Assembly (NCBI RefSeq): GCF_001426405.1
Contig: NZ_LMEP01000012.1
Span: forward strand, 820,707 to 884,706
From: Streptomyces sp. Root1304
Lineage (GTDB): Bacteria; Actinomycetota; Actinomycetes; Streptomycetales; Streptomycetaceae
Reading direction: 5' to 3'
DNA: 64,000 bases
Each line of letters opens with the position of its first letter. The stretch's first letter is position 1. Below the pieces are notes generated by a model. That model had not been told where the DNA came from, did no database searches, and saw only the letters and a list, made by a program, of their open reading frames with translations. Made by a program: the position numbers and the translations under genes. Positions 39,280 through 48,173 of this stretch are shown here, piece after piece.

Positions 39280-40704
39280 CTAGAGGTCGAAGTACAGCTC
39301 GAACTCGTGCGGGTGCGGGCGCAGCTGGATCGGGGCGATCTCGTTCGTGCGCTTGTAGTCGATCCACGTCTCGATGAGGTCCGAGGTGAAGACGCCGCCG
39401 GCCTGGAGGTACTCGTTGTCCTCCTCCAGGGCGGTGAGGACGGCCTCCAGGTTGGTCGGGACCTGGGGGACGTTGGCGTGCTCCTCGGGAGCCAGCTCGT
39501 AGAGGTCCTTGTCGATCGGCTCCATCGGCTCGATCTTGTTCTTGACGCCGTCGAGGCCCGCGAGCAGCAGCGCCGAGAAGGCGAGGTACGGGTTCGAGGA
39601 CGGGTCCGGCGCACGGAACTCGACGCGCTTGGCCTTCGGGTTCGAGCCCGTGATCGGGATGCGCATGGCGGCGGAGCGGTTGCGCTGCGAGTACACCATG
39701 TTGACCGGGGCCTCGAAGCCCGGGACCAGGCGGTGGTACGAGTTCACCGTCGGGTTGGTGAACGCGAGCAGCGACGGGGCGTGCTTGAGGATGCCGCCGA
39801 TGTAGTAGCGGGCCATGTCCGAGAGGCCCGCGTAGCCCGTCTCGTCGTAGAACAGCGGGGAGCCGTTCGACCACAGCGACTGGTGGACGTGCATGCCCGA
39901 GCCGTTGTCGCCGAAGATCGGCTTCGGCATGAAGGTCGCGGTCTTGCCGTTGCGCCAGGCGACGTTCTTCACGATGTACTTGAAGAGCATCAGGTCGTCG
40001 GCCGCGGCGAGCAGCGTGTTGAACTTGTAGTTGATCTCGGCCTGGCCGGCGGTGCCGACCTCGTGGTGCTGGCGCTCGACCTGGAGGCCGACGTTCTCCA
40101 GCTCCAGGGAGATCTCGGAGCGCAGGTCGGCGAAGTGGTCGACCGGCGGGGCCGGGAAGTAGCCGCCCTTGTAGCGGACCTTGTAGCCGCGGTTGTTCTC
40201 CTCCGAACCGGTGTTCCAGGCGCCGGCCTCGGAGTCGATGTGGTAGAAGCCCTGGTTCGCGGAGGTCTCGAAGCGCACCGAGTCGAAGACGTAGAACTCG
40301 GCCTCGGGCCCGAAGTACGCGGTGTCGGCGATGCCGGTGGAGGCGAGGTACGCCTCGGCCTTCTTCGCGATGTTCCGCGGGTCACGGCTGTACTGCTCGC
40401 CCGTGATCGGGTCGTGGATGAAGAAGTTGATGTTGAGCGTCTTGTCGCGGCGGAAGGGGTCCACGCGGGCCGTCGACAGGTCGGCGCGGAGCGACATGTC
40501 GGACTCGTGGATGGCCTGGAAACCGCGGATCGACGAACCGTCGAAGGCGAGCTCCTCCGCCGGGTCGAAGGCCGTCGCCGGGATCGTGAAGTGCTGCATC
40601 ACGCCCGGAAGGTCGCAGAACCGGACGTCGACCATCTTGACGTCGTTGTCCTTGATGAACTTGTTGACCTCGTCGGCGTTCTGGAACCCGTGCTTCTCGG
40701 ACAT
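39280..40704 (-). CDS. glnA: Glutamine synthetase type I
   Basis: A 474-residue GSI-beta enzyme, the main ammonium-assimilating enzyme. The sequence shows the N-terminal latch DVRFCDLPGVMQHFT, FDGSSIRGF, the metal/Glu block YFGPEAEFYVFD, NGSGMHVHQSLW, the NRSAAMRIP substrate loop and RVEFRAPDPSSNPYLAF. The adenylylation Tyr is present in DKDLYELAPEE. The ATG at 40704 is preceded by AGGAG. The N-terminal MSEKHG is a few residues longer than the M. tuberculosis-like forms. A GlnR site and a -10 (TATGGT, 40788-40793) lie upstream. It converges on the three-gene system across a strong hairpin. Confidence 0.97.
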   Translation of the reverse strand: MSEKHGFQNADEVNKFIKDNDVKMVDVRFCDLPGVMQHFTIPATAFDPAEELAFDGSSIRGFQAIHESDMSLRADLSTARVDPFRRDKTLNINFFIHDPITGEQYSRDPRNIAKKAEAYLASTGIADTAYFGPEAEFYVFDSVRFETSANQGFYHIDSEAGAWNTGSEENNRGYKVRYKGGYFPAPPVDHFADLRSEISLELENVGLQVERQHHEVGTAGQAEINYKFNTLLAAADDLMLFKYIVKNVAWRNGKTATFMPKPIFGDNGSGMHVHQSLWSNGSPLFYDETGYAGLSDMARYYIGGILKHAPSLLAFTNPTVNSYHRLVPGFEAPVNMVYSQRNRSAAMRIPITGSNPKAKRVEFRAPDPSSNPYLAFSALLLAGLDGVKNKIEPMEPIDKDLYELAPEEHANVPQVPTNLEAVLTALEEDNEYLQAGGVFTSDLIETWIDYKRTNEIAPIQLRPHPHEFELYFDL

Positions 40705-40803
40705 CCAACTCCTCCTACTCCCGGCCCGGGGAGGGGCGGGGTTGCAGCTCGGTCGTGCGGCCAGTGCGGTGGCACACGCTGGACCCGACCATAGGCAGAC
40801 GGG

Positions 40804-40841
40804 ATTTCTCAAGCATGACCCAATTGTTTCGTCGAAGTTAA
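40804..40841 (-). promoter_or_regulatory. GlnR box upstream of glnA
   Basis: Read on the minus strand: TTAAC-N6-GAAAC-N6-GTCAT-N6-GAAAT, two a/b site pairs with canonical spacing. It sits just upstream of TATGGT (40788-40793), where a -35 element is poor, so activation by GlnR is expected. Confidence 0.85.
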
Positions 40842-40947
40842 CCGGGCTGGGTGTCCCCGGGGCGTTCCGGCGCGCTCGGCGCCCGTCCGGACCGGCTGTG
40901 CCCACCCGGGCCGAAGTGATCAAAAACGGGCGCAGTACCGTGGTCGC

Positions 40948-41415
40948 GTGGACAACAGGCAAGCACTCGGATCCTGGCTCTCCGGCCCCCGCGCGGCGGC
41001 CGAGGAGGCCGGCGTGGACTTCGGCTACCGCGGTCAGCAGCTGGGACTGCCCGAGGAGGGCCCCGGCTCGATCGCCCGCCCGGGACGGCGGCTCGGCGCC
41101 CTCGCCGTCGACTGGGCCCTCTGCACGCTGATCGCATACGGCTTGATCACCGACGGCTACAACCAGGCCACCGGCAACTGGGCCCTCGTCATCCTGCTCG
41201 TCCTGAGCGTGCTGACGGTCGGCACCATCGGCTCGACGCCCGGCAAGCGCCTCTTCGGCCTCCAGGTCGTCTCCGTGCACGGCGGCCGCCTCGGCCTGCC
41301 GCGCGTGGCGCTCCGCTCCCTGCTCGTCTGCCTGGCCCTCCCGGCGCTGATCTGGGACCGCGACGGCCGCGGCCTCCACGACCGCCTCTCCGGCGCCGTC
41401 CAGGTCCGCATCTGA
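40948..41415 (+). CDS. RDD-family membrane protein
   Basis: A 155-residue protein starting at GTG. The RDD domain begins PGRRLGALAVDWALCTLIAYGL, has two clear membrane helices (about 50-67 and 78-97, plus a weaker third), and the conserved GSTPGKRLFGLQVV and HDRLSGAVQV. The first 45 residues are cytoplasmic. RDD proteins are implicated in transport or ion homeostasis, but the function is unknown here. It is divergent from glnA over 243 bases and convergent with the DUF4191 gene across a 19-bp hairpin. Confidence 0.9.
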   Translation: MDNRQALGSWLSGPRAAAEEAGVDFGYRGQQLGLPEEGPGSIARPGRRLGALAVDWALCTLIAYGLITDGYNQATGNWALVILLVLSVLTVGTIGSTPGKRLFGLQVVSVHGGRLGLPRVALRSLLVCLALPALIWDRDGRGLHDRLSGAVQVRI

Positions 41416-41462
41416 TCCCCGGGCGCGGAGCTCCTGAGCAGGAGGCCGGCCCCCCGAGCGCG

Positions 41463-41504
41463 GAGAAAGGCCCCGGACCGTTGTCACGGTCCGGGGCCTT
41501 TCTC
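41463..41504. terminator. Bidirectional terminator between RDD and DUF4191 genes
   Basis: A perfect 19-bp stem (41463-41481 and 41486-41504) with a 4-base loop. The arms begin GAGAAAGG and end CCTTTCTC, so either transcript gets a U-rich end. Confidence 0.92.
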
Positions 41505-41517
41505 GTCAGGTCGTGGG

Positions 41518-42222
41518 TCAGCGCGCCTTTCCGCCGCGCGGCATCCGCATCCCCTTGGGCATGGGGCCCTTCGGCAACGGCATGTTGCTCATGAGGTCGC
41601 CCATCGCCCGCAGCCGGTCGTTGGCCGCCGTCACCTGCGGGCCGGTGAGCACCCGAGGCATCTTGAGCATGGTCGTGCGGAGCTTCTTCAGCGGCACCTG
41701 GCCCTCGCCGTCGCCGACGATGAGGTCGTGCACCGGCACGTCCACCACGACGCGGTTCATCCGCTTCTTCTCCGCCGCCAGCAGGGTCTTGACCCGGTTG
41801 GGGTTGCCCTCGGCCACCAGCACGATGCCGGCCCGGCCGACCGCCCGGTGCACGACGTCCTGGCTGCGGTTCATCGCGACCGCGGGGGTCGTCGTCCAGC
41901 CGCGCCCGACGTTCTGGAGCACCGCCGCCGCCGCGCCCGGCTGGCCCTCCATCTGTCCGAAGGCCGCGCGCTCGGCGCGCCGCCCGAACACGATGGCCGC
42001 CGCCAGGAGCGCCAGGACGAAGCCCAGGATGCCCAGGTAGACCGGGTGACCGATCAGGAAGCCGATCGCGAGGAGGACACCGAGTACGACGATGCCCACG
42101 CCAGCGACGACAAGCCCGACCTTAGGGTCAGCCTTTCGGGTCATCTTGTACGTGAGGGCGATCTGCTTGAGCCGCCCCTGGTTCGCAGCGTCAGCGCTGC
42201 CCGTGTTTGCCTTCCTCGCCAT
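41518..42222 (-). CDS. DUF4191 membrane protein
   Basis: A 234-residue protein with two adjacent membrane helices (VGLVVAGVGIVVLGVLLAIGF and YLGILGFVLALLAAAIVFG, about 35-80). The cytoplasmic C-terminal part is rich in basic residues and ends in a Met/Pro/Lys-rich tail (MPLPKGPMPKGMRMPRGGK). The family occurs next to lipA across actinobacteria, as here, but its role is unknown. It is the last gene of the minus-strand lipB-lipA region and stops before the bidirectional hairpin. Confidence 0.92.
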   Translation of the reverse strand: MARKANTGSADAANQGRLKQIALTYKMTRKADPKVGLVVAGVGIVVLGVLLAIGFLIGHPVYLGILGFVLALLAAAIVFGRRAERAAFGQMEGQPGAAAAVLQNVGRGWTTTPAVAMNRSQDVVHRAVGRAGIVLVAEGNPNRVKTLLAAEKKRMNRVVVDVPVHDLIVGDGEGQVPLKKLRTTMLKMPRVLTGPQVTAANDRLRAMGDLMSNMPLPKGPMPKGMRMPRGGKAR

Positions 42223-42232
42223 GTCCTGAAGT

Positions 42233-42448
42233 TTACGTGGCCCGGGAAGTCCGGCCCGACGCGACCTCCATCACGTGCTGGGCCTCGACCCGGTCCTTGG
42301 CGTTGCGGCGGTCCTCCAGGACGGAGTTCCAGGCGTTGCGCCGGGCGGTGCGCTGCCCGGCGCCGAGGAGCAGTGACTCCACGGCCTTCAGGGCGTCGGT
42401 GACGGACGGGATCGCGGTGACGCGGACGTGCGTCGATGCGGCCGGCAT
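42233..42448 (-). CDS. Small conserved protein between lipA and DUF4191 gene
   Basis: A 71-residue protein of unknown function (MPAASTHVRVTAIPSVTDAL...), hydrophilic and mostly helical, rich in Arg and Ala. It ends 10 bases before the DUF4191 start, so the two are likely cotranscribed. Its position in the lipA neighbourhood is what I remember of Streptomyces genomes, but I cannot assign a family. Confidence 0.7.
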   Translation of the reverse strand: MPAASTHVRVTAIPSVTDALKAVESLLLGAGQRTARRNAWNSVLEDRRNAKDRVEAQHVMEVASGRTSRAT

Positions 42449-42611
42449 GTCGGGGTCCTCCCTCGATTGCGGGTGAGACGAGGCGGGGGGTGTGAGCGGG
42501 TGGTGGCGGTGAGTGGTTCCAGGCTCACAGACTGGTGTTACCAGGGCGTGACCCGGTGGTCAAACACTGATGAAACGTGGATGAGCCCAGGCGGCGGAAC
42601 CGGGGAACGGC

Positions 42612-42661
42612 GGCGCGGCCCGTACATCCCCGCTGAGCTGCGGGGGCGTACGGGCCGCGCC
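42612..42661 (-). terminator. lipA terminator
   Basis: A 14-bp outer stem (42612-42625 and 42648-42661) encloses a second 6-bp stem (42628-42633 and 42640-42645), about 60 bases after the lipA stop. Confidence 0.75.
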
Positions 42662-42722
42662 GGATCCGGCCACTACTGACCGGTAACTACTTGTGCTCGG
42701 ATTCACACAGCCATGGAACGGC

Positions 42723-43691
42723 TCAGACCGCCTGCGTGGCGTTGTCCACCGCGCCGCGCTTCTCGATCGCCTGCTGGAACAGACGACCGGCACGGTACGA
42801 CGACCGGACCAGCGGGCCCGACATCACGCCGGAGAAGCCGATCTCGTCGGCCTCCTCCTTCAGCTCCACGAACTCCTGCGGCTTGACCCAGCGCTCCACG
42901 GGGTGGTGCCGGACCGAGGGGCGCAGGTACTGGGTGATCGTGATGAGCTCGCAGCCCGCGTCGTGCAGCTGCTGGAGCGCCTCGCTGACCTCCTCGCGGG
43001 TCTCGCCCATGCCGAGGATCAGGTTCGACTTCGTGACCAGGCCGTAGTCACGGGCCTGCGTGATGACGTCCAGGGAACGCTCGTAACGGAAGCCCGGACG
43101 GATCCGCTTGAAGATCCGCGGCACCGTCTCCACGTTGTGCGCGAAGACCTCGGGGCGGGAGGCGAAGACCTCCGCCAGGAGCTCCGGCACCGCGTTGAAG
43201 TCGGGGGCCAGCAGCTCGACCTTGGTCCGGCCGTCGGCACGGTCCGCGGTCTGCTGGTGGATCTGGCGCACGGTCTCCGCGTACAGCCAGGCGCCGCCGT
43301 CCTCCAGGTCGTCGCGCGCGACGCCGGTGATGGTGGCGTAGTTCAGGTCCATCGTGACGACCGACTCGCCCACGCGGCGCGGCTCGTCCCGGTCCAGCGC
43401 CTCGGGCTTGCCCGTGTCGATCTGGCAGAAGTCGCAGCGCCGGGTGCACTGGTCACCGCCGATGAGGAAGGTGGCCTCGCGGTCCTCCCAGCACTCGAAG
43501 ATGTTGGGACAGCCCGCCTCCTGGCAGACCGTGTGCAGGCCCTCGCTCTTCACGAGGCTCTGCATCTTCGTGTACTCGGGCCCCATCTTCGCCCGGGTCT
43601 TGATCCACTCGGGCTTGCGCTCGATGGGGGTCTGGGCGTTCCGGACCTCCAGGCGCAGCATCTTGCGTCCGTCGGGTGCGACTGCGGACAC
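42723..43691 (-). CDS. lipA: Lipoyl synthase
   Basis: A 322-residue radical-SAM enzyme that inserts two sulfurs into protein-bound octanoyl groups to make lipoate. Both Fe-S clusters are visible: the auxiliary cluster CX4CX5C (Cys56, 61, 67) and the radical SAM cluster CX3CX2C (Cys82, 86, 89). The C-terminal RSSY serine ligand is near residues 296-299. The GTG at 43691 with AGGAG five bases upstream matches the known start (SAVAPDGRKMLRLEVRNAQ); the upstream in-frame extension is rejected. It is transcribed after lipB (102-base gap). Its targets include the two lipoyl domains of the E2 protein at 58499-60265. Confidence 0.97.
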   Translation of the reverse strand: MSAVAPDGRKMLRLEVRNAQTPIERKPEWIKTRAKMGPEYTKMQSLVKSEGLHTVCQEAGCPNIFECWEDREATFLIGGDQCTRRCDFCQIDTGKPEALDRDEPRRVGESVVTMDLNYATITGVARDDLEDGGAWLYAETVRQIHQQTADRADGRTKVELLAPDFNAVPELLAEVFASRPEVFAHNVETVPRIFKRIRPGFRYERSLDVITQARDYGLVTKSNLILGMGETREEVSEALQQLHDAGCELITITQYLRPSVRHHPVERWVKPQEFVELKEEADEIGFSGVMSGPLVRSSYRAGRLFQQAIEKRGAVDNATQAV

Positions 43692-43793
43692 ATCGGCTCC
43701 TGTAGCTTCGATTCTTCGGCGAACACCAGGGTACGCCGTTGCTTCCCATGCCTTACTACGTCTGGCCAACCTCTGGCCAGCGCCCTGCATTCC

Positions 43794-44615
43794 TCAGACC
43801 GAGGCGGTTTCCGCCGCCACCGGACGCTCGATCTCGCGGGGCCTGAGCTCCGCGCCCTCCAGGACGTCCCGCAGATGGCGCTCCGCGACCGGGAGCACCT
43901 CCTCGATCGTGAGGTCGCGGCCCAGCTCGTTGGCGAGCGAGGTCACCCCCGCGTCGCGGATGCCACAGGGGATGATGCGGTCGAACCAGGCGTTGTCCGG
44001 GTTCACGTTCAGCGCGAAGCCGTGCATCGTGACGCCCTTGGCGACCCGGATGCCGATGGCGGCGAGCTTGCGGTCCTCGCGGCGCTGGCCGGCGTTGGAC
44101 GGCGCGTACTCGGGCCCGTTCAGGCGCGGGTCGAACTCCTCGTCCGTCAGCCGCGGATCGAAGTCGAGGGAGAGTCCGCCGATCGCCGGGCGCTGCTCGA
44201 CCGGGTCGCCGAGGACCCAGACCCCGCTGCGTCCCTCGATCCGGGTGGTCTCGACTCCGAACTCGGCGGCCGTACGGATCAGGGCCTCCTCCAGGCGGCG
44301 CACGTGCGCGACGACGTCCACCGGGCGGGGCAGCTTCATGATCGGGTAGCCGACCAGCTGGCCGGGGCCGTGCCAGGTGATCTTCCCGCCCCGGTCGACG
44401 TCCACCACGGGCGTCCCGTCGAGCGGGCGCTCGTTCTCCTGGGTGCGCCGGCCGGCCGTGTAGACCGGCGGGTGCTCCAGGAGCAGACAGGTGTCGTCGG
44501 TCTCGTCGGCGAACCGCGCGGCGTGCACCTCGCGCTGCTTGTCCCAGGCCACCTGGTACTCGACGGCTTCCGCGCCGAACCCAAGGCGGACGAATCGCAG
44601 CTCACTCACGGCCAT
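43794..44615 (-). CDS. lipB: Octanoyl-(lipoyl) protein transferase
   Basis: A 273-residue octanoyltransferase that moves octanoate from acyl-carrier protein to lipoyl domains. Motifs are LLLEHPPVYTAGRR, WHGPGQLVGYPI, the catalytic Lys183 (DRKLAAIGIRV) and Cys217 (IIPCGIRDAGVTSL). It is longer than E. coli LipB, with an insertion near 150-182 that repeats FDPRL (FDPRLTDEEFDPRLNG). ATG 44615 is used; GTG 44609 with the same GGAGG is a possible alternative. It lies directly upstream of lipA. Confidence 0.96.
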   Translation of the reverse strand: MAVSELRFVRLGFGAEAVEYQVAWDKQREVHAARFADETDDTCLLLEHPPVYTAGRRTQENERPLDGTPVVDVDRGGKITWHGPGQLVGYPIMKLPRPVDVVAHVRRLEEALIRTAAEFGVETTRIEGRSGVWVLGDPVEQRPAIGGLSLDFDPRLTDEEFDPRLNGPEYAPSNAGQRREDRKLAAIGIRVAKGVTMHGFALNVNPDNAWFDRIIPCGIRDAGVTSLANELGRDLTIEEVLPVAERHLRDVLEGAELRPREIERPVAAETASV

Positions 44616-44898
44616 GCCTCCTCCTGGGTGCCGTGGACCGGGGACCGGGGATCATCCCGGGCCGGCGGCGGCACCATGCGTCATTCGCGCCCATGCCACT
44701 GTACGGCGGTGGCGGGGACGCCCCTCCGGCAGGTGGACGGGGGCGCCTACGTCAGCGATGCCGTCAATCCTCACACGATCGGATGAATCTGGGGCGAAGC
44801 TGGCGGTACGGGCCGTGGGGACCGCTAAATTCACGCCGTTCCATGAGGGTCCGACGGGGCTGCCGCCCGGACCCGGAAGGCAGGAGACCGCACAGCTG

Positions 44899-46554
44899 AT
44901 GACGGAACGACCACCGCAGCGCATCCCGAACCGCCAGCTCGCCGCGCTCATCGCCGAAGCCGGGTTCTCCCACGCGGGGCTCGCGAGACGGGTCGACCAG
45001 CTCGGTCTGGAACACGGCCTCGACCTGCGGTACGACAAGACCTCGGTGACCCGCTGGCTCCGCGGCCAGCAGCCGCGCGGCACCACGCCCGCCCTCATCG
45101 CCGAGGTCTTCACCCGTCGCCTCGGCCGCCGTCTCTCCGCCCAGGACCTCGGTCTCGACGCCTGCGCGCCGGTCTACGCGGGCCTGGAGTTCGCCGCGAC
45201 CCCGGAAGAGGCCGTCGACATCGTCAGCGGCCTCTGGCGCAAGGACTCCGGCAGCCACGCGGAACTCCGCAAGATCGCCTTCACCCCGGCGGGCCTGGTC
45301 GTGCCCAGCCGCGACTGGCTGATCGGGCGGGCCGACGACAAGGTCGCGCGCGGGGAGCAGCCGCAGCCCGCCCGCGCCTCCACCGGCGGCACGGCCACCG
45401 CCTCCGCCCGCCTCGCGCACGACAGTCGCCTCGGGCAGGACACACGGCTCACCCGCGACTCCCGTCCCGGGAGCGACTCCCGCCTCGCCGGTGACTCCGG
45501 GGCCCCGTACGACCCGCGTGACCCGCGCTCCGCGCACACCCCGCAGGACAACCGTCCGCCCCACGACCCCCGCGCCCCGCTCGACCCCCGGGTGCCGCCG
45601 CAGGGCCGCTTCTCCGTGCCCCGGCAGCGCGGTACGGACCGGGGGCCCGGCCAGCGGGTCTCCAGCGGCGACATCGCCGCCCTCCGCTCGGTCGGGGAGC
45701 TCTTCCGCACCCTCGACCACGCCTACGGCGGCGGCCACGCCCGCCAGGCCCTCGTCCGCTACCTGGAGCACGAGACCGAGCCGATGCTGCGCGGCACCTA
45801 CGGGGAGTCCGTGGGCCGCCGGCTCTTCGCCGCCGCCGCGGACCTCACCCGGCTCGCCGGCTGGACCTCGTACGACATCGCCGCCCACGGACTCGCCCAG
45901 CGCTACTTCGTGCAGGCGCTGCGCCTCGCCCAGGCCGCCGGGGACCGGGCCTACGGCTCCTACGTCCTGCTCACCATGAGCTGCCAGGCCGTCTACCTCG
46001 GCCACGGCCGCGAGGCCGTGCAGCTCGCCCGGGTCGCCCAGCAGGGCGTCGGGCCCGCCGCGCCGCCCGTCGTCCAGGCGATGCTGCACGCGGTCGAGGC
46101 GCGCGGGCACGCGGTCCTCGGCGAGGCCCGCGCGTGCAGCGCCTCCCTCGTACGGGCCGAGCGGGCCCTCGAAGCGGCCCGGCCGGGCGACGAGGTGCCG
46201 TACTGGGCCCGGACGTTCGACGAGGCCCAGCTCGCCGACGAACTGGGGCACTGCCACCGGGACCTCCAGCAGTACCGCCCCGCCGCCCAGCACGCCGAGC
46301 GCGCCCTCCAGCTGCGGGCCCCCGGCTACGCCCGCAGCCGCCTCTTCTGCCGGGTGGTCCTGGCCACCTCCCGCCTCGCCCTCGGGGAACTCGACCAGGC
46401 GTGCGCGCTCGGCGCGGAGGCCGCCCAGCAGGCCTCCGAGATGCGGTCCGCCCGCGCCGTGGAGTACGTACGCGACTTCGAGCGGCGCCTGGAGCCGTAC
46501 CGCGACGCGGCGGCGGCCCGCACCTACCGCGACCGGGTGGCGGCCATCGGCTGA
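44899..46554 (+). CDS. NsdA-like regulator with TPR-type repeats
   Basis: A 551-residue protein. The N-terminal helix-turn-helix-like region reads LIAEAGFSHAGLARRVDQLG...TSVTRWLRGQQPRGTTPALIAEVFTRRLGR. A low-complexity middle (about 165-250) of DSRL/DPR repeats follows (DSRLGQDTRLTRDSRPGSDS). The C-terminal 280 residues are helical tetratricopeptide-like repeats (ALVRYLEHETEPMLRGTYGE...). This is the architecture of NsdA-type Streptomyces regulators that negatively affect development and antibiotic production. The ATG at 44899 has AGGAGA 13 bases upstream, a loose spacing. It is divergent from lipB over 283 bases. The target is unknown. Confidence 0.85.
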   Translation: MTERPPQRIPNRQLAALIAEAGFSHAGLARRVDQLGLEHGLDLRYDKTSVTRWLRGQQPRGTTPALIAEVFTRRLGRRLSAQDLGLDACAPVYAGLEFAATPEEAVDIVSGLWRKDSGSHAELRKIAFTPAGLVVPSRDWLIGRADDKVARGEQPQPARASTGGTATASARLAHDSRLGQDTRLTRDSRPGSDSRLAGDSGAPYDPRDPRSAHTPQDNRPPHDPRAPLDPRVPPQGRFSVPRQRGTDRGPGQRVSSGDIAALRSVGELFRTLDHAYGGGHARQALVRYLEHETEPMLRGTYGESVGRRLFAAAADLTRLAGWTSYDIAAHGLAQRYFVQALRLAQAAGDRAYGSYVLLTMSCQAVYLGHGREAVQLARVAQQGVGPAAPPVVQAMLHAVEARGHAVLGEARACSASLVRAERALEAARPGDEVPYWARTFDEAQLADELGHCHRDLQQYRPAAQHAERALQLRAPGYARSRLFCRVVLATSRLALGELDQACALGAEAAQQASEMRSARAVEYVRDFERRLEPYRDAAAARTYRDRVAAIG

Positions 46555-46587
46555 CCCGGCCCCGGGGCGCCCCGGCCGCCGCCCGGC

Positions 46588-47976
46588 TCAGGCCGCCTCC
46601 TCCTCGGCCGCCGGCTCGTCCGGCGCCCGCAGGCCCAGGTCGGACAGCAGGGCTCCGGCCGCCCGGTGGCCCGAGGCGAGGGCGCCCTGCGGGGTGCTGG
46701 TGGCCCGGTGGTCGCCGCAGGCGTAGAGGCCCGCGAGCAGCCGGACCGGCCGGCGGGCGTCGTGCGGGGGCGTCATCGCGGGCACGGCGTCCCGGGTGTG
46801 GTGCAGGGCGAGCAGCTCCCACTCGTCGGTCGACGTGCCGTAGAGCGTCGCCAGGTGCTTGCGGACCCGTCGTTCCGTGTCGTCCGGCGGCGTCCCCAGC
46901 ACCGTCGAGGTGATCAGGGGCCGGCCCCCCGGCGCCCGGCTCGGATCCACCGCGCTCATCACGGCGGTGTGGGCCACCGGCCCGCCCGGGTCGGACTCCA
47001 GGACGAGCGTCGGGTCCCCGGTGGGCGCCACCGGCGCCGTGTGGTGGAGCACCGTCACGGCGTGGAAGTCCGGGGTCCGCAGCCCCGGAAGCAGTGCGGC
47101 GGCCGTCCGCGCGCCGGTCGCGAGCACCACCGACCGGCACCGGAAGACCCCGTGCCGCTCCGTCGTGACCCGGGAGACCGAGGCCTCCGTGACCCGCACG
47201 CCGGTCCGGACCGTGCCCGGCGGCAGCGCGGCGGCCAGCTGCTCGGGGAGCGCCGCCGAACCGCCCTGGGGGACCGTCAGCCTGCCCCTGGCGAAGGCCC
47301 GCAGCGCGAGGTCCGCATGGCGGCTCGACATGCCGAGGTCCGGATCGCCGAGCAGCGCCGCGAGCAGCGGACGCAGCACCCCCTGCACGGTCCTGGCGGG
47401 CAGCCGGGCGGTCAGCGCCTCGCGCGCGGTCCGCTCGGGGCGGGCGAGGAGACGCTGGGTCGGGGTCGCGGCCAGCCGGACCAGCGACGCGCCCAGCCGC
47501 GCCTGGTCGAGCGAGGCGGCCGGATGACGGGGGGCGCTCGCGAGGGCGCGCGCCACGCTGAACGCTCCCCCCACGCTCCGGTGGCCCGCTCCCCGGGGCC
47601 CGCCCGCCGCCCGGCGCGGGCGCGGAGCGCCCCATCGCGCGTAGCGGCCGTCGCTGTGCACGAGCACCCCCGGAGCGAAGGGGCGCAGCACGAGGCCGTC
47701 GAGGCCGGGCGTGGCGCGCAGCTCCTCGTACGACAGGGTGAGCAGCGGTCCGACCCGGTCGAGCAGGAAGCCGTCGACGGCCTCGGTGGCCATCCGCCCC
47801 CCGATCCGCGGCTCCGCCTCCAGGACGGCGACGGAGAGTCCGGCGCCGGTCAGCCGGTGGGCGGCGGCGAGCCCCGCGACCCCGGCTCCCACGACGACGA
47901 CGTCGACGGCCCGCGTGCCGTCGTCCTCGACGTCCGTACGCTGTGCGGTCCTTGCGCTGTCTGCGCTGTTGAGCAC
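46588..47976 (-). CDS. FAD-dependent oxidoreductase (phytoene desaturase/amine oxidase-like)
   Basis: A 462-residue flavoprotein starting at GTG. The dinucleotide-binding motif VDVVVVGAGVAGLAAAHRLTGAGLSVAVLE (about 24-53) and the following RIGGRMATE are the NAD(P)/FAD amine oxidase-like signature. A C-terminal FAD contact LYACGDHRATSTPQGALASGHRAAGAL is also present. It resembles protoporphyrinogen-oxidase and carotenoid-desaturase relatives, but no carotenoid genes are nearby. The 34-base gap to the convergent regulator is short. Confidence 0.9.
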   Translation of the reverse strand: MLNSADSARTAQRTDVEDDGTRAVDVVVVGAGVAGLAAAHRLTGAGLSVAVLEAEPRIGGRMATEAVDGFLLDRVGPLLTLSYEELRATPGLDGLVLRPFAPGVLVHSDGRYARWGAPRPRRAAGGPRGAGHRSVGGAFSVARALASAPRHPAASLDQARLGASLVRLAATPTQRLLARPERTAREALTARLPARTVQGVLRPLLAALLGDPDLGMSSRHADLALRAFARGRLTVPQGGSAALPEQLAAALPPGTVRTGVRVTEASVSRVTTERHGVFRCRSVVLATGARTAAALLPGLRTPDFHAVTVLHHTAPVAPTGDPTLVLESDPGGPVAHTAVMSAVDPSRAPGGRPLITSTVLGTPPDDTERRVRKHLATLYGTSTDEWELLALHHTRDAVPAMTPPHDARRPVRLLAGLYACGDHRATSTPQGALASGHRAAGALLSDLGLRAPDEPAAEEEAA

Positions 47977-48173
47977 GTGCCCCTCCCCAGGTCGGCGCGG
48001 CCGGTGGGATGCCTATGCCCCCAACCGGCCTCCGGAACGCCCGAGTTCGCCGTTCTCGTCGAGCCTAGGCAGCGCTCCCACGGGTGCCAGCCGCGCGCAC
48101 CGGGGTGCTTGCGGCACGGGGGAGCGCAGGGGTGCGGGGAGGGGCCGGTGCCGTGCCCGGCGGGCGCCGGCGC

